From: a virus
Virus record (IMG/VR): IMGVR_UViG_3300020179_000126
Coordinates: 1-29,002 of that record
Strand: one strand, 5' to 3'
Length of the DNA: 29,002 bases
Below are positions 14,996-22,207 of the stretch, one piece after another. The notes under the pieces are model-generated. The model was given only the letters and a program-made list of their open reading frames with translations, was not told the DNA's origin and searched no databases. The position numbers and the translations under genes are program-made. Position 1 is the stretch's first letter. Every line of letters starts with the position of its first letter.

Positions 14996-15001
14996 GTTCG
15001 T

Positions 15002-15349
15002 ATGAATTCAATTCAACCATTCGTAGATCATGTTGGACGTACAATCATTGGTGAAGTTCTTGGCGAGGAGAACGGAAACCTAAAAGTGAAGAATCCTGCC
15101 ATCCTTCTGGTCCAACCGAACCAGGCTACTGGACAACTCAGCATCCAGACAGTTCCTTTGTTTTTCAAGGAATTTATCAGCCCTTCAGTTCGTGAAACAG
15201 TTGGTACCTGGCTTTTCCCCAAGGACAAGCTGGTTCTGACCACGGATATCAAGCTTGAGGAAAGGATCATTGAGCAGTATAGCCGTATTTTCACAACTGC
15301 TCCGGCACCTGCCTCTAACCCCGAAGTTGTAAAATTGTTCGAAGACTGA
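15002..15349 (+). CDS. Unrecognised small protein upstream of uvsX (115 aa)
   Basis: The start MNSIQPFVDHVGRTIIGEVL at 15002 is preferred over an in-frame ATG at 14984, because promoter-like elements lie directly before 15002. The protein is strand-rich: VGRTIIGEVLGEENGNLKVK reads like a small barrel of the Sm/SH3 type. PAILLVQPNQATGQLSIQTV follows, then FFKEF and a C-terminal helix with a short Ala/Pro tail. I do not recognise a named family, and the barrel comparison is only by pattern. Its stop overlaps the uvsX start (TGATG), so it may act with UvsX or simply share its transcript. Confidence 0.72.
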   Translation: MNSIQPFVDHVGRTIIGEVLGEENGNLKVKNPAILLVQPNQATGQLSIQTVPLFFKEFISPSVRETVGTWLFPKDKLVLTTDIKLEERIIEQYSRIFTTAPAPASNPEVVKLFED

Positions 15350-16416
15350 TGAGCGATCTGGATAAAATCCTAGGTTGTCTGGATGATATTAATCCAGAAG
15401 CTGCTTATCTGTCGGACAACACTCTTAGTAATGTAGATACATGGTATGACACAGGTTGTTATGCCCTGAATTCAATCATCAGCGGGAAACTTCGGGAAGG
15501 TGGAGTTCCTAAAGGCAGAATCATTGTTTTTACCGGCGAATCACAAACTGGAAAAACACTTCTTATCAACAAAATCCTTGGTATTGCACAAAAGCAAGGA
15601 TTGTATCCTGTCATTTTTGACAGTGAAATGAGTGTGGACGCGGAAAGTGGTAAAAGCGTGGGGTTGGATCCAGAAAAGACAAAGTATTGTCCGATCTACA
15701 CGGTAGATGAATGCAAGAATCAAATCAGCAAGTTCCTGGACAACGTGATTGAAAAGAAAGCTCAAGGCAAATTCATTATCAGTATTGATAGTCTGGGCAA
15801 TCTAGCCGGTAGCAAGGAAGTTGCTGACGTTGAAAAAGACAAGAGTGCGGCGGATATGGGTCTTCGAGCCAAAAGTTTGAAGAGCATGCTGCGTATTCTG
15901 ACCTATAAGGCTGCAAAAGCAGGAGTCACCATTCTTTGCAGTAACCATACCTATGCTGATCCTGCCAGCATGTATCCCAGCTTGGTGAAAAACCAAAGTG
16001 GAGGCAGTGGTCCATTGTACATGAGCAGTGTGATTGTGCAGTTGGCCCGTCGAAACGAGAAACAAGACGACAAAAACGAGGATGACAAGATTCTTCCGGA
16101 AGCCAAACAATATTCCGGGGTGACTCTTCGGGCCATGACCACGAAAAATCGTTTTGTTCCTCCGTTTTTGGAGGTTCCAATTTACTTAAATTATAAAACG
16201 GGTCTGGACAAATATAGCGGTCTTCTTGAAATGGCAGTAAACCATGAAGTTATTATTCAAAATGGACCTACTTATACAAAACCGGACGGGACAAAACTGG
16301 GTTATGGAAAAAATTTTAAAAATGATGTTTCTTTTTGGGAAGAGTATGTTATACCTACTCTTCAGGAAAAATTAAATGTCGCTTACAAATATGCAGCCAC
16401 AGCAACAGAAGAATGA
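15349..16416 (+). CDS. uvsX: UvsX/RecA-like recombinase
   Basis: This 355-aa recombinase has the RecA-fold ATPase core: Walker A GESQTGKT (residues 63-70), VIFDSEMSVDAESG, Walker B-like FIISIDSLGNLAG (about 142-154), GLRAKSLKSMLRIL, the SNHTYADP segment, and NQSGGSGPLYMSSVIVQLAR. T4 UvsX (391 aa) is the closest functional match by context. It forms filaments on single-stranded DNA with help from UvsY and drives strand exchange for recombination-dependent replication and repair. It is coupled to the 115-aa gene by a TGATG junction and overlaps the start of the following glycosyltransferase. Its end is basic and short compared with T4. Confidence 0.93.
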   Translation: MSDLDKILGCLDDINPEAAYLSDNTLSNVDTWYDTGCYALNSIISGKLREGGVPKGRIIVFTGESQTGKTLLINKILGIAQKQGLYPVIFDSEMSVDAESGKSVGLDPEKTKYCPIYTVDECKNQISKFLDNVIEKKAQGKFIISIDSLGNLAGSKEVADVEKDKSAADMGLRAKSLKSMLRILTYKAAKAGVTILCSNHTYADPASMYPSLVKNQSGGSGPLYMSSVIVQLARRNEKQDDKNEDDKILPEAKQYSGVTLRAMTTKNRFVPPFLEVPIYLNYKTGLDKYSGLLEMAVNHEVIIQNGPTYTKPDGTKLGYGKNFKNDVSFWEEYVIPTLQEKLNVAYKYAATATEE

Positions 16417-17083
16417 AAAGGTTATTTTTATTAGTGCCACCCGTGGAAGCAAGGACGGCACATCGTTTCTAAAAAGCATTACCAAAGTTCCCGGGGCAGA
16501 ATACGAAATCATAGAAAACAACACAGAAAAACTGTGTGTTGTTTACAATCGTGCCGTTCAAAAATACATGGATAGCCATGATATCATATGTTTCATTCAT
16601 GATGACGTTTACATAGACGATCTTCGGATCGTGCATAAGCTTACCAAAGCCAGCAATGAAGCAGGATATGACATTATTGGTTTAGCCGGGGGAATAAGTC
16701 CGGTTATCCGGGCCCCGGTTCTTTGGCATTTGATGTGTGATCGATCCAATTTGCGGGGAGCAGTTGCACATCCTCACGACAACAACAGCATCTTTATGAC
16801 CAGTTTTGGAGTGACTCCCTGTGAGGTGGATCTTATCGACAATCTTTTCATGGCATTTCGCACCAAGCTTTTCAGGATAAACAGCAACTTTCGGTTTGAT
16901 GAAAATAATCCGTGTCACACCCACTTCACGGATATTGATACTTGTCTTGAAGCAAAAAAATACAATTATAAAATAGGTGTGTGGCCCATATGGGTTTTGC
17001 ATGCAAGTCCGGGTCTTCGCAGTTATGAGGATCAGGTTTGGCAAAAAGGTCAACAATGGTTTTTGCAAAAATGGTCAAAGTAA
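16376..17083 (+). CDS. GT-A type glycosyltransferase-like protein
   Basis: This 235-aa protein has features of small GT-A (GT2-like) transferases: an N-terminal strand VIFISATRGSKDGTSF, NRAVQKYMDSHDIICFIHDD with an Asp-Asp pair (metal/nucleotide-sugar site, residues about 70-71), and a C-terminal HFTDIDTCLEAKKYNYKIGV followed by WPIWVLHASPGLRSY. The start overlaps uvsX by 41 bases; an ATG at 16391 would shorten it by 5 residues. It lies between uvsX and gene 41, a second sugar-transfer gene embedded in the core. Donor and acceptor are unknown. Confidence 0.7.
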   Translation: MSLTNMQPQQQKNEKVIFISATRGSKDGTSFLKSITKVPGAEYEIIENNTEKLCVVYNRAVQKYMDSHDIICFIHDDVYIDDLRIVHKLTKASNEAGYDIIGLAGGISPVIRAPVLWHLMCDRSNLRGAVAHPHDNNSIFMTSFGVTPCEVDLIDNLFMAFRTKLFRINSNFRFDENNPCHTHFTDIDTCLEAKKYNYKIGVWPIWVLHASPGLRSYEDQVWQKGQQWFLQKWSK

Positions 17084-18402
17084 ACAAAATCGACGCGGAC
17101 ACATTCGAGCCACTTATTATTTATAAGTGTCTGGCCGACGCTTCATATTTGGGAATTGTTTCGCAATATCTGAAACCAGAATATTTTAAAAATGAAAACA
17201 TCCGGAACATTGTACAAATTATCACGGATTTTCATGAAAAACACAATTCACCTCCGACTGTAACAGAGATAAAAAACTATCTGGTAAATGATAAACTTAA
17301 GATTTCTTTCAAAAATGTAGTGGAAGAAATTTCAAAACTGGACAAAAATCTGAATGAAAAAGAGCTTTTTCAAAACACTGAGATCTTTTTAAGAGAAAAA
17401 GCAATTTTCAACGTGATGATGCAGGCACTTGAAATGAGTGAAAAGAACAATATTGATGCATCTGAATTGTTGGAAAAAACACAGGAGGCATGCAGTATCA
17501 GTCTTACCAACGATCTTGGGTTGGAATATTTTAATCACATTGAAAAAGTGGCCACTGAACTAAACAAAGTGGAAAATTACATTTCCAGCGGATACAGATG
17601 GATAGATGAAAAACTTGGAGGTGGATTCCTACAAGAAGGAAAAGCACTGTATGTTTTCAGCGGTCAAACCAATGTGGGTAAAAGTATTGTTCTGGGTAAT
17701 TTGGCCAGCAACATATGTTCCCAAGGCAAAACAGTTTTGTTAGTCAGTCTGGAAATGAGTGAAATCATGTATGCCAAACGTCTTTGCGGTAATTTCTCCA
17801 ATATCCCAATCTTTTCTCTCAGACACAAACTGGACGATTTAAGGGATGCCATATCCAAATATGTAAGGGAAAATCCCAAAGCTAAATTGATCATTAAGGA
17901 ATTTCCCCCCAGCACAATCACTATCGGAAATCTTATTGGTTATGTGAAGAAACTGGTCCAGACCGGAATCAAACCGGACGTGATTGTTGTAGATTATGTG
18001 AATCTTTTCACAACATCATTTGGAAACAATTCCTATGAAAGAATCAAACACATAACAGAACAGTTGCGTTCTGTCAGTTACGTGTTCAATGTTCCGGTCA
18101 TTACCGCCACTCAATTAAACCGAAATGCCTTTAATCAAAGCAATCCCGGATTAGAAACCACCAGTGAAAGTATGGGCTTGGCCATGACAGCTGATTGTAT
18201 GTTCAGTATTTGGCGGGAAAAAGAGGATGAAGAACTGGGAAGAATCAACATAGGAATTCAAAAGAACCGACAGGGTCCGGTGTTTGGAACTGCTTCTTTT
18301 GCGATAGATTATTCCACCATGCAAATTCGGGAAGAGGTGAGAACAGATTCTACAGACGCCGTTTCCAGTACAGAAAACAGTCTTAATGATCTGATGTCAT
18401 GA
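17071..18402 (+). CDS. 41: gp41-like replicative helicase (DnaB family)
   Basis: This 443-aa protein has an N-terminal helical domain (about 1-160) with FHEKHNSPPTVTEIKNYL, matching the T4 gp41 region around HSVPS. The RecA-like core has Walker A SGQTNVGKS (GQTNVGKS at 198-205), LLVSLEMSEIMYAKR, VIVVDYVNLF (Walker B), TATQLNRNAFNQS and the arginine-finger region QKNRQGPVFG. It unwinds the fork ahead of gp43 and works with primase, which I do not see in this window. I prefer the ATG at 17071 (MVKVNKIDADTFEP, 13-base overlap with the previous gene) to one at 17038. Confidence 0.94.
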   Translation: MVKVNKIDADTFEPLIIYKCLADASYLGIVSQYLKPEYFKNENIRNIVQIITDFHEKHNSPPTVTEIKNYLVNDKLKISFKNVVEEISKLDKNLNEKELFQNTEIFLREKAIFNVMMQALEMSEKNNIDASELLEKTQEACSISLTNDLGLEYFNHIEKVATELNKVENYISSGYRWIDEKLGGGFLQEGKALYVFSGQTNVGKSIVLGNLASNICSQGKTVLLVSLEMSEIMYAKRLCGNFSNIPIFSLRHKLDDLRDAISKYVRENPKAKLIIKEFPPSTITIGNLIGYVKKLVQTGIKPDVIVVDYVNLFTTSFGNNSYERIKHITEQLRSVSYVFNVPVITATQLNRNAFNQSNPGLETTSESMGLAMTADCMFSIWREKEDEELGRINIGIQKNRQGPVFGTASFAIDYSTMQIREEVRTDSTDAVSSTENSLNDLMS

Positions 18403-19250
18403 AAAAAACCCGAATACTTTGTGATTTTGATCTGGACGGGGCCGGTTGCTGCCTGATAGCCAAATGGTCCTCACCCAATCAAGAATATGATATTGTCCCC
18501 ACAAATGAAGAGAATCTTTCCGAAGAAATAAAAAATAGCGATCCAAGAATTTCCCTTGTTGTTTGTGACATGGCTTTTGATCAAAAACATATTGATTTGG
18601 CGGATCGACCCAATGCATTGTTCATACATCATCATGAATTACTGGAAAATTTTTCCGGTAAAAATTGTAAAATCATAACTAAACAGGAACCTTCTTGTAC
18701 CAAACTTTTTGCAGATAGTCTCAAACCACAATTAAATGACAACCAAAAAAAGCTTTTGGAATATATCAATGATTATGACAGTTATAATCTTTTGCACAAA
18801 AAATCATTGTTTTTAAACATGGTCTTTTGGTCTTATACTGGAAACAAACTGGAAAAGTTTATTTCTGCATTTGAAGGGGGCGACCGGGAATTCACAAACG
18901 AAGAAAAGAACATGGTGCGTCTTTATCTGGATAAAATGCTGCAAGCCATGAAGAATGCAGAACCTCACCTGCTCAAAACAAAAAATTTTAATATAATAAT
19001 TTTTTATGCTGATTTTGCAATAAATGAGATTTGTGCAGAATTTTGCAAAAAATATGATACCCATGCGGCCGTGAGCATAAACAAAAACAACCTTTCTGCC
19101 TGTGTTCGAATCAACAGAAATAAAGAATCAAACTTTGATTGTGGTGTATTTGCCAAAATATTTTTGGATGGACATGGATATAAAAACTTTGCATCTGGCA
19201 AGGTTACCGAAAAATTTGTTGAATTATCCAGTCGGTTCAATAAGATTTGA
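18399..19250 (+). CDS. DHH-family phosphoesterase
   Basis: This 283-aa protein begins with the DHH motif I sequence RILCDFDLDGAGC (D9, D11, D13). Next come VVCDMAFDQKH (motif II-like), LFIHHHEL (the His motif, with His where RecJ/NrnA have Asp-His-His) and DYDSYNL (motif IV-like). A C-terminal DHHA1-like domain ends with FLDGHGYKNFASGKV, a Gly-His-Gly RNA/DNA-binding loop. Such proteins are RecJ-type exonucleases, nanoRNases or cyclic-dinucleotide phosphodiesterases. Its position directly after gene 41 (ATGA) and before the gp59-like gene points to nucleic-acid processing. Cyclic-dinucleotide degradation as an anti-defence role cannot be excluded. Confidence 0.78.
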   Translation: MKKTRILCDFDLDGAGCCLIAKWSSPNQEYDIVPTNEENLSEEIKNSDPRISLVVCDMAFDQKHIDLADRPNALFIHHHELLENFSGKNCKIITKQEPSCTKLFADSLKPQLNDNQKKLLEYINDYDSYNLLHKKSLFLNMVFWSYTGNKLEKFISAFEGGDREFTNEEKNMVRLYLDKMLQAMKNAEPHLLKTKNFNIIIFYADFAINEICAEFCKKYDTHAAVSINKNNLSACVRINRNKESNFDCGVFAKIFLDGHGYKNFASGKVTEKFVELSSRFNKI

Positions 19251-19251
19251 T

Positions 19252-19524
19252 ATGGAAAAGACCATCATAGACAAAGAAACAGAATATTACTTTCTTTGTT
19301 TCTGCAGTCTCATGTGTATTTTGGCAGAAAAGAAGCTGAATTTTCCAAATGTTTTCATAGCTTTTTTAAAAAATAAAAACTACAGAACATTGTTCAAGCA
19401 ATTGTTGCATGTGGAAACTGATCATGAGTGTGTGAAGATTTTTATTAATTTTGATCCCAACCTCCATAAATCAAAATACATAACCAAGTTTTTAAATAAG
19501 AATAAAAAGCTGAAGCTTTCGTGA
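19252..19524 (+). CDS. Unrecognised 90-aa protein in the gene 33 position
   Basis: The frame is open from 19102, but the start MEKTIIDKETEYYFLCFCSL at 19252 follows the DHH stop by one base and is the natural one. The protein is helical, with MCILAEKKLNFPNVFIAFLK in the middle and a very basic end (KFLNKNKKLKLS). In T4 the order is 33-59-32; here this gene precedes a gp59-like gene and gene 32. That makes it a positional candidate for the late coactivator gp33, but I see no convincing sequence match and no clamp-binding tail. Its end overlaps the next start as GTGA. Confidence 0.65.
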   Translation: MEKTIIDKETEYYFLCFCSLMCILAEKKLNFPNVFIAFLKNKNYRTLFKQLLHVETDHECVKIFINFDPNLHKSKYITKFLNKNKKLKLS

Positions 19525-20150
19525 AAAACGATTCGCTGGACATTTACAACTCGTTCATTCGAGCATATCGCACTGCCAATTCCGCTCCTTACCGGGCTCG
19601 TAAAAACTACGATACGTTGCCCCAGGAAATCAAAAACAAGGTTGAACGCATAAAATTATTTTTTGATTCTTACGACATTGACATCAACGATTTTTTTGAA
19701 GCTCCTTATTTTCTGTATCCTGACACAAAATATTTTCCTTTTGATTATTATCTTTCCAGAAAAGCAGTGAAAAGTTACAGTGATTTTGAAAAACAATTGC
19801 TCATGCTGGGTCCGGACAATTCCCGTAATCTTGTCAAAATAAAAAATTCTGTCAGTTTCATCAAGAAATTTTTGAAAGAAAACGGCATAAACTTTTCAGA
19901 ATATCTTGAATACAAAAAAGACAAAGTTCCTTCTTTCATAACACATTTGAAAAACAAAAAGGTTTCAGTTTATTTTCTTTTGGGTTTGGATGGTTTTCAC
20001 AAGGCATTTTTCAGTTTTGATTCCAATCTCCTAAGATTCATAGTACCAGATATTTATGAGAATTATGAATTATATAATATAAAATTTTGCAACAGCAAAC
20101 ATGGAAGAATATTGGTAAAAAGTATTTTAAATAAAAAGATTCTTGGTTGA
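19521..20150 (+). CDS. 59: gp59-like helicase loader (tentative)
   Basis: This 209-aa basic, helical protein (T4 gp59: 217 aa) starts with GTG in a GTGA junction. The match to gp59 is by size, by position directly upstream of gene 32 as in T4, and by a C-terminal stretch. In that stretch KVPSFITHLKNKKVSVYFLL and LDGFHKAF resemble the T4 segment around SSYIFKLLQSNIISFETFIL and LDSF. The N-terminal part (about 1-100) contains the aromatic run APYFLYPDTKYFPFDYYL. gp59 bridges gp32-coated DNA and loads gp41. The assignment is plausible but below what I would accept without a profile search. Confidence 0.6.
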   Translation: MKNDSLDIYNSFIRAYRTANSAPYRARKNYDTLPQEIKNKVERIKLFFDSYDIDINDFFEAPYFLYPDTKYFPFDYYLSRKAVKSYSDFEKQLLMLGPDNSRNLVKIKNSVSFIKKFLKENGINFSEYLEYKKDKVPSFITHLKNKKVSVYFLLGLDGFHKAFFSFDSNLLRFIVPDIYENYELYNIKFCNSKHGRILVKSILNKKILG

Positions 20151-20173
20151 CATATAAACTTGCATGTTAAGAT
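20147..20173 (+). promoter_or_regulatory. Sigma70-type promoter for gene 32
   Basis: TTGACA (20147-20152), a 15-bp spacer and TAAGAT (20168-20173) are followed by 6 bases and the ATG at 20180. The -35 is perfect. As at the two left-side promoters of this class, the predicted start falls on the ATG. The -35 overlaps the stop of the gp59-like gene. Confidence 0.68.
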
Positions 20174-20179
20174 AAATTC

Positions 20180-21061
20180 ATGAGTAAATTCACATCATCA
20201 ATGTTCGAGACACTTAAAGAATCCCTCACCAAGAAAGCGGAGGGCACCTCAAACAGCGGTCTTTACAAGCATATTTTGAAGCTGGAAAAAGGCAACACTT
20301 ATGTTGTTCGCCTTCTTCCGAATCTTAAGGATGCTAAAAAGACATTTTTTCATCATGTGCAGCATGGCTGGACAAGTTTCGCCACCGGTCAGTTTGTGAG
20401 CGCATTGTCGCCCACCACTTGGGGTGAAGCAGATCCCATCGGTCAAACCCGGTACAAAATGCTTTATAAGAGCAACAATGATGCAGACAAGGTTAAGGCA
20501 TCTGAAATCAAGCGAAGTGAGAAGTGGCTGGCCAACATTCTTGTGGTTGATGATCCGGTCAACAAAGGAAACAATGGCAAAGTAATGATTCTACGTTTTG
20601 GAAAACAGCTTCACAAAATTATCATGGATGCAATCAGCGGAGAGGAGAGTGAAGATCTTGGTGACCGCATTTTTGATCTTTCTGAAAGGGGATGCAACCT
20701 AAAGATCAAGGTGGAAGCCCAAGGTGAATATCCCAACTATAGCAGCAGCCGATTCACATCTCCAAAAGCAATCGAGGGTCTTGATAACAAGGAACAGGAG
20801 AAAATCTATGAATCGGTTTTTGATCTAGAAGCTGTTTACCAGAAGAAAAGCCAGGACGAACTGCAGAAACTTCTGGACGAACATTTCTTCTGTAATATCA
20901 GCACTTCTCCTGCTCCGTCAAAAAAGAAGGATGCCGCATCCAACAACAGTGATCTTGTGGAGGAAAAGGTTCAAATCAAAACCACCATTTCTTCCAAGAA
21001 GGAAAGCAACGAAGAAGATTTGATCAAGGATCTTCTGGATGGTTTAGAAGCATCTAAATGA
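20180..21061 (+). CDS. 32: gp32-like single-stranded-DNA-binding protein
   Basis: This 293-aa protein (T4: 301 aa) has the gp32 layout. The basic N-terminal arm is MSKFTSSMFETLKESLTKKA. The OB-fold core includes GNTYVVRLLPN, KTFFHHVQHGW, EKWLANILVVDDPVNKGNNG, KVMILRFGKQLHKII and YPNYSSSRFTSP. A low-complexity acidic C-terminal tail ends NEEDLIKDLLDGLEASK, the usual partner-binding hook. The zinc-binding cysteines of T4 gp32 (in C-S-S-T-H-G...C-P-V-C) are absent: the same place reads FVSALSPTTWGEADPI. It protects single-stranded DNA and organises gp59, gp41, UvsY and gp43. It has its own strong promoter. Confidence 0.92.
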   Translation: MSKFTSSMFETLKESLTKKAEGTSNSGLYKHILKLEKGNTYVVRLLPNLKDAKKTFFHHVQHGWTSFATGQFVSALSPTTWGEADPIGQTRYKMLYKSNNDADKVKASEIKRSEKWLANILVVDDPVNKGNNGKVMILRFGKQLHKIIMDAISGEESEDLGDRIFDLSERGCNLKIKVEAQGEYPNYSSSRFTSPKAIEGLDNKEQEKIYESVFDLEAVYQKKSQDELQKLLDEHFFCNISTSPAPSKKKDAASNNSDLVEEKVQIKTTISSKKESNEEDLIKDLLDGLEASK

Positions 21062-21492
21062 GCCAGCAGATTGACCCACGCATTGCCAACGTGGTTTATA
21101 ATTTCTTGGGCAATACTCTTGCTCAATTGAATGAAATAGACAAAAACAATTTAGGAAGCAGCAGTCTCAAAGCTGTGAAAACGAATCCTAAAAATGTTTT
21201 TAGCATGAGTCATGATGCCAGCATGAATTTGCTTCCAAATGAAATGCCGGTTCTTCCTTCTGCTCCTCCGATACAGCAACCCGAAACTCAGCTCATTCCA
21301 CAAGCAACCGTTGTGAATGCCGGATTGAACATTCCTAATACCATTCCAGTTGCCACTCTTCCGGTTACACCTCCACAAACTCGGATAGAACTGGGAATAA
21401 AAAACAGCGGGGATGTGAAAAAAGAAATAGAAAATATCATTTCGGCATTAAGTAACATCAAGAACCTTTTGAATGAACCGATTCACGATTGA
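21058..21492 (+). CDS. Unrecognised 144-aa protein between genes 32 and 45
   Basis: No family is recognised. A short N-terminal helix (DPRIANVVYNFLGNTLAQLN) is followed by a long Pro/Ala/Gln/Val-rich linker (residues about 60-110: LPSAPPIQQPETQ and similar) and a C-terminal helix (GDVKKEIENIISALSNIKNL). This two-ends-and-a-linker plan suggests a tether or adaptor. The ATG overlaps the gene 32 stop (ATGA) and the end overlaps the gene 45 start by 20 bases, so it is made together with the SSB and the clamp. Confidence 0.72.
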   Translation: MSQQIDPRIANVVYNFLGNTLAQLNEIDKNNLGSSSLKAVKTNPKNVFSMSHDASMNLLPNEMPVLPSAPPIQQPETQLIPQATVVNAGLNIPNTIPVATLPVTPPQTRIELGIKNSGDVKKEIENIISALSNIKNLLNEPIHD

Positions 21493-22207
21493 AAATAAAA
21501 ATAAATTTTGCCGATATTTTTTGGAACCGCTACTAAAGCTGAACCCAAAATGCATCCTTAAAATACAACCGGATCAGGTACAGGCCAAAAGCAGCTATCC
21601 CGATGGCAGTTTGTTTTTGGAAGCCACAGGAAACATTGATACGGATATCAAAGATGAGAAAGAACTGGCGTTCATTGATCTTTCCCGGTTCATAAAGACC
21701 CTGGATTTTGTGCAAAAAGATGTGGTCAGTTTCAAACTTGAACACAATTATCTTTCATACAAAGACACTGCCAATCAATTCATGATGCAGTTATATGACA
21801 CCAAGGTTGTGAACAAACCCCGATTAAGTTTTGAAAAAATAAACTCTTTGGATTTTGATTTGGAAATCGACCTGAACACCGATGTTTTTTTTGAAATAAT
21901 AAAAGCAAGTGCCATTTATCCAGATCTTAATAAATTATATTTTAATTTTACAAATAATAACCTGACCATTGAGCTTTCTGATCGCCAAAAAAATCAATCG
22001 GACGGATTCACCCGCACCATTGAAAACGTGCCGTCTCCCAGTGGAGATTTGGATTTTATTCTTCCGTTGGATCCAATACGGGTTATTTTGTCAAATAAGA
22101 TAGAAAAAATAAAATTTCGCTTTCATAAAGTCAGCAGCCTAGTAAATCTAATATATGAAACGGACGGAATCAAAATGTCTTATGTTGTTCCTTGTCTGAT
22201 CAAATGA
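21473..22207 (+). CDS. 45: gp45-like sliding clamp
   Basis: This 244-aa protein is close in size to T4 gp45 (228 aa) and reads like a two-domain clamp subunit. RFIKTLDFVQKDVVSFKLEH with NYLSYKDTANQFMMQL corresponds to the T4 segment around LNGFLGILSLVNDDAEI. The inter-domain loop is NKPRLSFEKINSLDFDLEID. Domain 2 has KLYFNFTNNNLTIELSDRQK, a late helix (LDPIRVIL) and the final strand KMSYVVPCLI. It is a trimeric ring that tethers gp43, and in T4 also gp55/gp33 for late transcription. No clamp-loader genes (44/62) are visible in this window. Identity is low; context supports the call. Confidence 0.8.
   Translation: MNRFTIENKNKFCRYFLEPLLKLNPKCILKIQPDQVQAKSSYPDGSLFLEATGNIDTDIKDEKELAFIDLSRFIKTLDFVQKDVVSFKLEHNYLSYKDTANQFMMQLYDTKVVNKPRLSFEKINSLDFDLEIDLNTDVFFEIIKASAIYPDLNKLYFNFTNNNLTIELSDRQKNQSDGFTRTIENVPSPSGDLDFILPLDPIRVILSNKIEKIKFRFHKVSSLVNLIYETDGIKMSYVVPCLIK

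Noticed and set aside
14952-15044. Longer start (31 extra residues) for the 263-aa minus-strand gene
   Set aside because: It would overlap the start of the 115-aa gene, and the late box and Leu-Asn-Glu position favour the ATG at 14951.
19102-19251. Upstream start for the 90-aa protein
   Set aside because: It would overlap the C-terminus of the DHH protein by about 150 bases; the ATG at 19252 follows the stop by one base.
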